From the NCBI GenBank assembly GCA_009842325.1, contig VYFQ01000010.1, forward strand, positions 63,826 through 127,825: a stretch of 64,000 nt of DNA. Direction: 5' to 3'. Source of the DNA: Acidimicrobiaceae bacterium (GTDB lineage Bacteria; Actinomycetota; Acidimicrobiia; Acidimicrobiales; Aldehydirespiratoraceae). Positions 17,608 through 24,538 of this stretch are shown in pieces. A model generated the notes under the pieces. It saw only the letters and a program-made list of their open reading frames with translations, was not told the origin of the DNA and made no database searches. Each line of letters begins with the position of its first letter. Position 1 is the stretch's first letter. A program made the translations under genes and the position numbers.

Positions 17608-18380
17608 CAAATCTCTCTCAGAACGTCGATCCGTCGAAGTGTGGACGATCTTGCTCCAGCCTCGGAGGCGTCCCGTTGCGGTGCGACCATCCACAGGTGG
17701 GCGCCGGCACGGGACGTGTTCACGCTGGGCGCATCGGCGGCCTTTCTCAGGGCCGACGCCAGGGCCGGAGGAAAGCTCGTAAGGCGCGCCGCATCGACAT
17801 CGATGTCAGAGACGGCATCGAAGCCGCCGACCCGGCCGGCGAGCCCAGCGGTGATCGGCCCGGCGCCGGGGAGCCTGGAGACGCTGGCCAGCACGGTGGG
17901 GAAGGCGACGCCCCGCCGGATCGCGCAGAGTTGACGCGCCACAACGGCCTCGAGCTCTAGCCGGTCGAGGCTGGACAGCGCGCCACGGGTGATGACCAGA
18001 TGGGCCGCAGGCCGCCTGAGCCCGACGGAGGCTGCGTTGATTGCCGGGCTCTCAACGACATGGACCGAAGGCTCGTGGAATCCGTGGGTGGTACACGAGC
18101 CTTCGAGGAGATTCTCCAGCCGTGGATGATCACCCTTGGCGAGCGGGCCAGCCCGCAGGGTCCGGAGGGCCGCCCGGGGCGCCCTCCAGTACAGCAGCGC
18201 TGCGATCAGCAGGCCCGCGGCCGCGGCCGGCGCAACCGCAACCAGTAGCGAGATGCCCGCCACGGCGAGGGCGGCCCAAACGATGACGGCCAAGGCGAGC
18301 GCAGGAGGCGCGACGAGGGCTGCGGGAGAGTACTTCAAGGGCGTTCTACGGTGGATCGGGAGGTTCAGGGTTGCCGCCAT
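17607..18380 (-). CDS. M48-peptidase-like membrane protein with degenerate HExxH
   Basis: A 257-residue protein with two or three membrane helices between residues 18 and 65 and a soluble domain resembling HtpX/M48 metalloproteases. SPAINAASVGLRRPAAHLVI, TRGALSSLDRLELEAVV correspond to the M48 pattern NAFAxG...VTRGLL..L...ELEAVLAHELGH. At the zinc site, however, the sequence is ARQLCAIR where HELxHxx is expected: both histidines and the catalytic glutamate are gone. It is therefore predicted to be inactive as a peptidase. The rest is well preserved and the reading frame intact, so it is not a decayed pseudogene. It lies between pimA (7 bases upstream) and the DUF3048 gene (one-base overlap), suggesting a role at the envelope (inference). 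Confidence 0.7.
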   Translation of the reverse strand: MAATLNLPIHRRTPLKYSPAALVAPPALALAVIVWAALAVAGISLLVAVAPAAAAGLLIAALLYWRAPRAALRTLRAGPLAKGDHPRLENLLEGSCTTHGFHEPSVHVVESPAINAASVGLRRPAAHLVITRGALSSLDRLELEAVVARQLCAIRRGVAFPTVLASVSRLPGAGPITAGLAGRVGGFDAVSDIDVDAARLTSFPPALASALRKAADAPSVNTSRAGAHLWMVAPQRDASEAGARSSTLRRIDVLREI

Positions 18381-18387
18381 GCCGAAC

Positions 18388-19482
18388 CTACCGGGTGTTG
18401 GAGCGGCTGGTGGACACCGCAATCCGCTCGTAGCGCTCCAGGTACTGGTCGGCCAGGCCCGACATCGAGAAGGCCTTGGCCCGCTCGTGCCCCGCGGCCA
18501 CCAGCCTGGACGATTCTGGGGGGTTCGACAGCACTCGACCGAGAGCCGCGGCCAGCCTGGCGGGATCGCCCGGCGGCACCAGCAGAGCATCGTGGCCGGG
18601 CCGCGCGACGTTGCGGTAGCCGGGCAGGTCGCTGGCCACGACGGCAGTGCCGGCAGCCATCGCCTCCAGCAGGACGATCCCGAAGGACTCACCCCGCAAT
18701 GACGGGGCGCAGAACACGTCGGCGCCCTTGAGCCGGGCGATCTTCTCGCTGTCGGTGACGGTCCCGAGCCACTCGATGCGGGGATCGGACGCCGAACGGG
18801 CTTGCAGTGCGGCTGTCTCCGAGCCGGAGCCCGCGATCCAGAGCCTCACATCTCCAGGGAGCATGCGCAGCGCCTCGAGCAGGACGCCGAGGCCCTTGCG
18901 GGGCTCGTGCCGTCCGATGAACAGGATCGTCGGGCCGGCGGCCTGTACCGGCTCGGCGATCCGGTAGGGAGCCAACTCCACTCCGTTGTAGAGCAGATCG
19001 TAGGTTCCGCCCAGGGCGTCGGCCGCCATGTCGCGTGCGTCGCGCGAGACCGCCGCGCGGTGATCGAGACGACCGGCCAGAAAGCGGGTTGCTCGAGGGA
19101 GGAGGTCATAGGCCAGCGAGCCTCCCGCGGCGTGGAAGGTGCCGATGAGGGGAGCGGGCCTCACCAGCAACGCGGTCATTGTCGGACCGGGCGCCAGCGG
19201 TTCGTGGAGGTGGATCACGTCGAAGGACTCGTCCCGCATGGCTCGGATCGCCCGCAGTTGGCACGAGGGGTCGGGGGCCACCGGAGCGATGGAGCCGTTG
19301 GCGATCGTCGGCAGGCTGTTGCCGAGCGGCGTGACGTTGGTGTCCGGCGGTGGGCCGTCGCACGGTCCGAGCACCCGAGTCGGATGCCCGCTGCGGCTCA
19401 GCGCCCGGGCCAGCCCGAGTACCTGCATCTGGACACCGCCGGGCACGGTGAGGCTGTACGGGCAGATGATGCCTATCCGCAC
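18388..19482 (-). CDS. pimA: Phosphatidylinositol alpha-mannosyltransferase PimA
   Basis: A GT4 glycosyltransferase that moves mannose from GDP-mannose to phosphatidylinositol, the first step of PIM and lipoarabinomannan synthesis, on the cytosolic face of the membrane. It opens RIGIICPYSLTVPGGVQMQV, the N-terminal fold of PimA, with DVIHLHEPLAPGP and GTFHAAG following. The nucleotide-sugar half has ILFIGRHEPRKGLGVLLEAL and the EX7E-type block GESFGIVLLEAMAAGTAVVA. Order pgsA-acyltransferase-pimA is the same as in mycobacteria, which supports PimA rather than a generic GT4. GTG 19482; 364 residues. Confidence 0.9.
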   Translation of the reverse strand: MRIGIICPYSLTVPGGVQMQVLGLARALSRSGHPTRVLGPCDGPPPDTNVTPLGNSLPTIANGSIAPVAPDPSCQLRAIRAMRDESFDVIHLHEPLAPGPTMTALLVRPAPLIGTFHAAGGSLAYDLLPRATRFLAGRLDHRAAVSRDARDMAADALGGTYDLLYNGVELAPYRIAEPVQAAGPTILFIGRHEPRKGLGVLLEALRMLPGDVRLWIAGSGSETAALQARSASDPRIEWLGTVTDSEKIARLKGADVFCAPSLRGESFGIVLLEAMAAGTAVVASDLPGYRNVARPGHDALLVPPGDPARLAAALGRVLSNPPESSRLVAAGHERAKAFSMSGLADQYLERYERIAVSTSRSNTR

Positions 19483-19492
19483 GCAACAAAGG

Positions 19493-20404
19493 CTAGATGT
19501 CCCGCAGCCAGTCCGGGACGGGCAGTCCGAGCGCCTCGTAGTCGCTCGGCCAGTTGGGTGACATCAGATGCCACTGCTCGGGCGCGAGCCTGATGAGACC
19601 TTCCAGCGCGCTCGCATAGTCCTGGACGACGCGGAACGTGTCGCTGCGGATACCTCCTGATCGTCGGGTGTCGACCGGAGGCCCGGCGATGGCGTGACGG
19701 CTCCTGCCCCGCCAGTACACCGCGGCGGGGATCAGGGGCGCGCCGGTCCGCAGAGCCAGCACGGCAGGACCGGCCGGCAGCCTGGTCCGCTCGCCGAAGA
19801 ACTCCACAGCCACGCCGGTGCCGGTGACATCTCGATCTGCGAGCAGGCACACCACGTCCCCCCGCTTGATCGCTGCAACGAGACGCCCGCCCGCGTCCGG
19901 TCCCACGGGAATAATGTCCATGCCCAACCGCTGCCGGAATGAAGTGAACCATTCGAACACCTCAGGAGGCTCGAGCGGCTCCACCACCGCCGTCACCTTC
20001 ATGCGCGGGACCAGCGCGAGCCACCAGGCGGCCCATTCCCATGTGCCGAGATGCGGCATCACCAGGATCGGGCCGACACCGGAGCGAACCGAACGCTCGA
20101 TGGTGTCGACACCCTCGTAGCCGAAGCCGGCGTCGATGGTCGACGCGTCCAGCCCCGGAAGCTGGAAGCTCTCAAGGTAGTAGCGGGCATACCAGTCGAA
20201 CGTGGCCGTCACCCGCACGGACGCCTCGCGGCGCCCCATTGGTCGGCCCAGCGCCCTCTCAAGGTTGCGCCGCACCAGCAAGCGCCGGTCGCGGCTCGCG
20301 ATCGAGACCCCCACCCCGCCGGCCAGCGCGGCAGCCCGGGCAACCGGCGAGGGCGCGTGGCGAGCGAAGAACTCGGCGACCCGATACGCCGAGGCCGACG
20401 GCAT
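19493..20404 (-). CDS. patA: Phosphatidylinositol mannoside acyltransferase (PatA-like)
   Basis: A 303-residue LPLAT-family acyltransferase. In actinobacteria the member next to pimA puts palmitate on the mannose of PIM. The catalytic H-x4-E motif is present in VMPHLGTWEWAAW, and the acceptor-site block is LLADRDVTGTGVAVEFFG with LPAGPAVLALRTGAPLIPAA following. ARYYLESFQLPG matches the helical N-terminal region of the family. It lies between pgsA (14 bases upstream) and pimA (10 bases downstream), so all three probably form one lipid operon. Confidence 0.88.
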   Translation of the reverse strand: MPSASAYRVAEFFARHAPSPVARAAALAGGVGVSIASRDRRLLVRRNLERALGRPMGRREASVRVTATFDWYARYYLESFQLPGLDASTIDAGFGYEGVDTIERSVRSGVGPILVMPHLGTWEWAAWWLALVPRMKVTAVVEPLEPPEVFEWFTSFRQRLGMDIIPVGPDAGGRLVAAIKRGDVVCLLADRDVTGTGVAVEFFGERTRLPAGPAVLALRTGAPLIPAAVYWRGRSRHAIAGPPVDTRRSGGIRSDTFRVVQDYASALEGLIRLAPEQWHLMSPNWPSDYEALGLPVPDWLRDI

Positions 20405-20418
20405 CTCGGCCTCTCAGG

Positions 20419-21126
20419 TCAGCCGGCGTCGGTCGGCGGGCGGTTGCGCATCCGCGCCCGCCGAGCGGTCTCGGCGACGCGGCCTTGAGCCCGCGTTGTG
20501 CGGGTGCGGCGGAAACGGCGACGGGAGCGGGGACGGACCGGCCGGCCCTCGGACGCCTGCCTCCAGATCTTCACGAACCGCTGCACCGCGGTGACCGCGG
20601 TGAGCACGGCCATCACCCACAGGGTCCATATGAGCAGTTCGCTGAAGAGCAGACCGAATGCGAGCACGACGAAACGCTCGGCCCGCTCCATGATGCCGCC
20701 CTTGGCTTCGTAGCCCAGGGACTCGGCCTTGGCCCGCTGGTAAGACACCAGCATGGCCAGGCTCATCACCGCCACCGGCAGCATCATGATGTGCCCGGGC
20801 CGGGTGTCGGCGAGGTACCAGGCAATGCCGCCGAACAGCAGGGCGTCGGTGAGACGGTCCGACACCGAGTCGAAGAATGCGCCTCGCAGCGAGGAGGTGC
20901 CTGAGGCCTTGGCCACCGCGCCGTCGAGGGCGTCGGGTATCCCGGCGAGTATCAGCAGCAGGAAGCCCACCCGCAGGTAGCCGGTGGCTATGGCGACGGC
21001 TGCGCCGGAGGCCATGACGATGCCGGTGATGGTGACCATGTCGGCGGTCACTCCGGTGCGGCGAAGCGAGACGCCGATCGGTGTGAGGCCTCGGTCCACT
21101 GCCTCGCGCCAGTTTCCGTCGAACAT
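20419..21126 (-). CDS. pgsA: CDP-alcohol phosphatidyltransferase (phosphatidylinositol phosphate synthase)
   Basis: A 235-residue integral membrane enzyme that joins CDP-diacylglycerol to inositol phosphate. The CDP-alcohol motif D-x2-DG-x2-A-(R)-x8-G-x3-D-x3-D is readable as IPDALDGAVAKASG, then RGAFFDSVSDR; all four aspartates and the glycines are present, but the usual Arg after Ala is Lys. Several hydrophobic helices flank it. The C-terminal 45 residues are Arg-rich and probably cytosolic. Position directly upstream of patA and pimA argues for phosphatidylinositol phosphate rather than phosphatidylglycerol phosphate synthesis. A tandem repeat lies in its upstream region. Confidence 0.86.
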   Translation of the reverse strand: MFDGNWREAVDRGLTPIGVSLRRTGVTADMVTITGIVMASGAAVAIATGYLRVGFLLLILAGIPDALDGAVAKASGTSSLRGAFFDSVSDRLTDALLFGGIAWYLADTRPGHIMMLPVAVMSLAMLVSYQRAKAESLGYEAKGGIMERAERFVVLAFGLLFSELLIWTLWVMAVLTAVTAVQRFVKIWRQASEGRPVRPRSRRRFRRTRTTRAQGRVAETARRARMRNRPPTDAG

Positions 21127-21171
21127 TCGCCGGCCTTCCGGTTGGCTGAGGTTGAACGCTACCAGCTTGCT

Positions 21172-21275
21172 GCAGTGTCCCCCGGCGGGCGCTGCCGGTG
21201 TCCGCTTGCTCGCACGGGCTTCCGCAGTGTCCCCCCGGCGGGCGCTACCGGTGTCCGCTTGCTCGCACGGGCTTC
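21172..21275. repeat. 52-bp tandem direct repeat upstream of pgsA
   Basis: Two copies, 21172-21222 and 21224-21275, begin GCAGTGTCC and end TCGCACGGGCTTC. They differ by one extra C and one G-to-A change. They occupy most of the 217-base gap between the pgsA start (21126) and the stop of the upstream gene (21344). The remaining gap (21276-21343) has no ORF or tRNA that I can see. The repeat may be part of the pgsA leader or a small repeat family of this genome. Confidence 0.75.
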
Positions 21276-21343
21276 GCCCTACTCGCTCGCAAGTCGAACA
21301 CCGGCATCCCCCGCCTAGGGGTCGCGGGTTCCCCTGCGGGGAC

Positions 21344-21904
21344 TCATGCTTCTAGGCCGGTCCAGTCTTCGGGGTTGTCCTCTACGAAGCAACCCATGAT
21401 CTCGCCGTCCACTCCGTCTACCAGGACTAGGCCGCGGCGGTCGGGGGGCGCCTGGTTGGAGTACAGGAGGATGCGCCACGTCGGGCGGCTTCTCAAGCCC
21501 CGCCACGCGAGCTGTGCCGAAGCGTGCCCCACGGGGAAGCCCACCTCCCTGGTGGCGGCGACTAGGGCGTCGTTCTCGTCGACGGCGAGATCCCAGCCGG
21601 CTTGCATGCAGTACAGGCCGAACAGGATTAAGGCGGCGCCGCCCACCCCGAAGCCGCCGTTGACGAGCACGGCGTCGCTGCCGGCTACCAGCAGGATGAG
21701 GATGGAGGCCGCGCCTATCAGCAGGTAGAGCGCTCCGGCGATGCGGCGCCTGCTGTTGTTGGGGAACAGGTAGGGCCCCACGTATCCGGCCGCATCGAGA
21801 TCGGCGGGGAGTTGGTCGCGCACCTCGGCGTCACTCCCCGGGTCCAGAGCGGCTGCGATGTCTTCGCTCCCGGCCGGGTCGCCTTCGGCGGTGGAGTCGT
21901 TCAC
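21344..21904 (-). CDS. Conserved hypothetical two-helix membrane protein
   Basis: A 186-residue protein from GTG 21904. The first 50 residues are acidic and polar, then two membrane helices (about 57-76 and 79-98, AGALYLLIGAASILILLVAG and an Ala/Leu-rich second helix) and a soluble C-terminal domain (WDLAVDENDALVAATREVGF, WRILLYSNQAPP). It has the look of a conserved actinobacterial membrane protein of unknown role. Neighbouring SDR gene is 38 bases upstream in the same direction. Confidence 0.65.
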   Translation of the reverse strand: MNDSTAEGDPAGSEDIAAALDPGSDAEVRDQLPADLDAAGYVGPYLFPNNSRRRIAGALYLLIGAASILILLVAGSDAVLVNGGFGVGGAALILFGLYCMQAGWDLAVDENDALVAATREVGFPVGHASAQLAWRGLRSRPTWRILLYSNQAPPDRRGLVLVDGVDGEIMGCFVEDNPEDWTGLEA

Positions 21905-21942
21905 GACCGGCAGAATAGGGCGACTGGCACGGATCGGAGGGG

Positions 21943-22725
21943 TCAGGCCGGGGGCCAGGCCAGGCCGCCGTCGACCTTGAGGATGGCGCCCGTGGTGTAG
22001 CTGGAGGCCGGTGAGGCCAAGTACAGCGCGGCGCCCACGATCTCGTCGGGCTGTCCTCCCCGCCCCAGCGGAATGCGCTCGCGGGCCGTCTCGGCGAACG
22101 CCTCCAGGTCCCAAGCATTGGCGATGTCGGTCAGGAACGGCCCGGGCATGATGCAGTTGACCCTGATCTTCGGTCCCAGCATGTGGGCCAGCGCGACGGT
22201 CAGGTTGTTGAGCCCCGCCTTGGCCATCCCGTACGGGACCTCGATGGCGGAGGGCTGCACGGCCGCGATGCTGGAGACGTTGATGATGCTGCCCTCCGCG
22301 TCGCGGGCCTGCATCTGCTCGGCCACCAGCGCGCACAGCCGGAAGGGGCCCTTCATGTTGAGCCCGATCACGCTGTCGAAGAGCCCTTCGGACACGCCGG
22401 CCAGCGACGGATACAGCGGCGAGCTTCCCGCGTTGTTGACAAGCACGTCGATCGGTCCGAGCCGATCCGTCACCTCCTCCACGAAGGTCTCGCACTGCTC
22501 CCAGCGGCCCACATGCAGTCCTAGGCCGATCACGTCCGAACCCGTGGCCGCCGAGATCTCGGCCGCGGCCGCCTCGCATGCCTCTCGCTTGCGGCTCGCT
22601 ATGGCCACGCGGGCCCCGCGACACGCGAACGCTTCGGCCATCTGCCGTCCCAGTCCGCGGCTGCCCCCGGTGATGGCAACCACCTTGCCGGACAGTTCGA
22701 ACAACGGATCGGTGCCTGTGGTCAT
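21943..22725 (-). CDS. Short-chain dehydrogenase/reductase
   Basis: A 260-residue classical SDR. The NAD(P) loop is TGGSRGLG near residue 15, LVNNAGSS is the structural NNAG motif, and the catalytic Ser and Tyr-x3-Lys lie in NVSSIAAVQPS and VPYGMAKAG. The C terminus ends GAILKVDGGLAW, as in FabG-like enzymes. Substrate cannot be read from the sequence; glucose/ribitol- or beta-ketoacyl-type reductases are the nearest classes. ATG 22725 is favoured over an upstream frame to 22770. It is divergent from the acetoacetate-decarboxylase-like gene, with 68 bases between. Confidence 0.88.
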   Translation of the reverse strand: MTTGTDPLFELSGKVVAITGGSRGLGRQMAEAFACRGARVAIASRKREACEAAAAEISAATGSDVIGLGLHVGRWEQCETFVEEVTDRLGPIDVLVNNAGSSPLYPSLAGVSEGLFDSVIGLNMKGPFRLCALVAEQMQARDAEGSIINVSSIAAVQPSAIEVPYGMAKAGLNNLTVALAHMLGPKIRVNCIMPGPFLTDIANAWDLEAFAETARERIPLGRGGQPDEIVGAALYLASPASSYTTGAILKVDGGLAWPPA

Positions 22726-22793
22726 AGAACCAGTCTGCCGGGAGTGCTCGGCTCCAATACGCTGAGCCACCTTCCGCGAGGACAGGAGACAGA

Positions 22794-23558
22794 GTGACCG
22801 AGACTCCTATGAGCCGTCCCGGCGAGGTGGCCGGATGGCCGAAGCTGGTAGTGACCTATCGAACCGACCCGACCGGAGTAGAGCAGCTCGTGCCGCCCGG
22901 ACTTGTTCCGGGCGAGCCGGTGGTGACCGTGGGCGTCTACTGCGTCCCCATCCTCGGGGAGCCGGAGTTCGGCATCAGCATCAAGGTTCCGGCCTCCTGG
23001 CGCGGCACCCCCGGTCTCTACAACCTCGGCATGGGCATCGACCAGGAGGCGGCCGTGTCCATCAGCCATGAGACCAACGGCCAGCCCAAGTTCCTGTGCG
23101 AGATCGACTTCTACCGCCTCGGCGACCACGTGGCGGCTCGCGCCACCCACCAGGGCTACACCTTCGTCGAGTTCAGCGGCGACGTAACCGGGTCAATCGA
23201 CGTAGCGCCCGGCGATGTGAGCGACCACGAGTGGTGGATCAAGTATTCCCGGGCCATAGGCGGAGCCGACGGCTCCTACGACTTCCCGCCCCACGTGGTG
23301 GACGTTGCCACCACCTTTGAGCAGAAGCACATCGAGAGCGTGGACGGTGAGCTGAAGCTGCTGGACAGCCCGTGGGATCCGGTCGCTCGCTATCTGCCGC
23401 TCCGGGAGCAGCTGTCGGCGCAGCTCGTGACCCACCAGGCCAAGGCCCGCAGCATCACCAACGCTGGCCCCCTCGACCCGAACGCCTTCTGGCCCCATGC
23501 CGACACCATCGGCGCCTCCCGCTGGCCCGGAACCCGGGGCGGTCCCCGCGCCGACTGA
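22794..23558 (+). CDS. Acetoacetate decarboxylase family protein
   Basis: A 254-residue soluble protein of the acetoacetate-decarboxylase fold. The family's Schiff-base lysine is expected in the motif that reads SHETNGQPKFLCEI here (around residue 100), and GEPEFGISIKVPASW, PGLYNLGMGID and AGPLDPNAFWPHADTIG flank it. Many family members are not true acetoacetate decarboxylases but act as aldolase/dehydratases, so the substrate is open. GTG 22794 has an AGGAG ribosome binding site. It lies between two SDR genes and faces the second across an inverted repeat. Confidence 0.75.
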   Translation: MTETPMSRPGEVAGWPKLVVTYRTDPTGVEQLVPPGLVPGEPVVTVGVYCVPILGEPEFGISIKVPASWRGTPGLYNLGMGIDQEAAVSISHETNGQPKFLCEIDFYRLGDHVAARATHQGYTFVEFSGDVTGSIDVAPGDVSDHEWWIKYSRAIGGADGSYDFPPHVVDVATTFEQKHIESVDGELKLLDSPWDPVARYLPLREQLSAQLVTHQAKARSITNAGPLDPNAFWPHADTIGASRWPGTRGGPRAD

Positions 23559-23573
23559 AGGCCGGCCGCCTAC

Positions 23574-23625
23574 CCGAATTGGCAGCGGAGAGTGCCGTTT
23601 CGGGCGTCCTGGGCTGCCAATTCGG
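23574..23625. terminator. Inverted repeat between convergent genes, likely bidirectional terminator
   Basis: A perfect 13-bp inverted repeat (CCGAATTGGCAGC at 23574-23586 and its complement at 23613-23625) with a 26-base loop lies in the 73-base gap between the convergent stops at 23558 and 23632. There is no T tract. Confidence 0.6.
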
Positions 23626-23631
23626 TTCCGC

Positions 23632-24525
23632 TCAGGTTGCGAGGTTGTGGCCCGGAGGCATCTCCGCCCGACCGATGGCCTCGGCCCGGGAGTGCAGCAG
23701 CTCGGCGGTCTCGTCCAGGTCCCGGGCGATGATGTAGCGGCGCTCGGCCACCCCGTCGACCACAAACTCTCCCAGCTCGTCGAGGTCGGCGACCTGAGGC
23801 TCCTCGCCGCGCATCTCGGCCACGATCTCCTTGAGCTGCTCGAACGTGAGGCTGCCTCTTCCCGTACCCTCGCCCACCCGCTGCAGGTGCTCGGGACGGT
23901 TGCGCTGGGCGTTGAAGAGGCCGGTGTCCATCATTCCGCCCGACGGGTAGAACACCGACGCCCGAAGGTTGGTGCCTTCGTTGATGAGGTTGTGGTTGAG
24001 GGCCTCCGTAAAGCAGCTTGCCGCCGCCTTGGAGGAGGCGTACACCGAGGCGGTCGGCACCGGGGCGAACCCGCCGTCGCCCGATGACGTGACGATCACC
24101 TGGCCGGGCTCGCCGCTGGCGATCATGCGGGGAACGAACGCCCACGTGCAGATGGCCACCCCGAACACGTTGACGCCGAAGCACCAGCGCCAGTCGTTGG
24201 GCTCCTGCTGCCAGGGCTTGCCTCCCCCGCCGGAGGTGACCCCGGCGTTGCAGAACAGCAGGTTGCAGGATCCGTGAGCCTCGAACACATGGTCGGCCAG
24301 AGCGGCGACGGAGTGCTCGTTGCTCACGTCGGTGCGCACCCCCTCTACCGGCCCCAGAGGCGCCAACTCATCGACCGCCTGCCCCAGTACCGGCTCCTCA
24401 ATGTCGGCGATCACCACCGTTGCGCCCCGGCGGAGCAGCGCTCTGACGATTCCCTTGCCGATGCCGCCGGCCCCGCCGGTCACCACCGCGACCGACCCGT
24501 CGATCGTCAGGCGATCCAAGGTCAT
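23632..24525 (-). CDS. Short-chain dehydrogenase/reductase
   Basis: A 297-residue SDR with NAD(P)-binding loop TGGAGGIGKG, LLFCNAGVTSG in place of NNAG, and a catalytic Ser...Tyr-x3-Lys in VIVTSSGDGG and ASVYASSKAAA. The C-terminal 60 residues (GRGSLTFEQLKEIVAEMRGE onward) are longer than in FabG-like enzymes. It begins 13 bases after the molybdopterin oxidoreductase, so the two are likely co-transcribed, possibly acting on the same pathway. Substrate unknown. Confidence 0.86.
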   Translation of the reverse strand: MTLDRLTIDGSVAVVTGGAGGIGKGIVRALLRRGATVVIADIEEPVLGQAVDELAPLGPVEGVRTDVSNEHSVAALADHVFEAHGSCNLLFCNAGVTSGGGGKPWQQEPNDWRWCFGVNVFGVAICTWAFVPRMIASGEPGQVIVTSSGDGGFAPVPTASVYASSKAAASCFTEALNHNLINEGTNLRASVFYPSGGMMDTGLFNAQRNRPEHLQRVGEGTGRGSLTFEQLKEIVAEMRGEEPQVADLDELGEFVVDGVAERRYIIARDLDETAELLHSRAEAIGRAEMPPGHNLAT

Positions 24526-24538
24526 CCGAGACCGTCTC

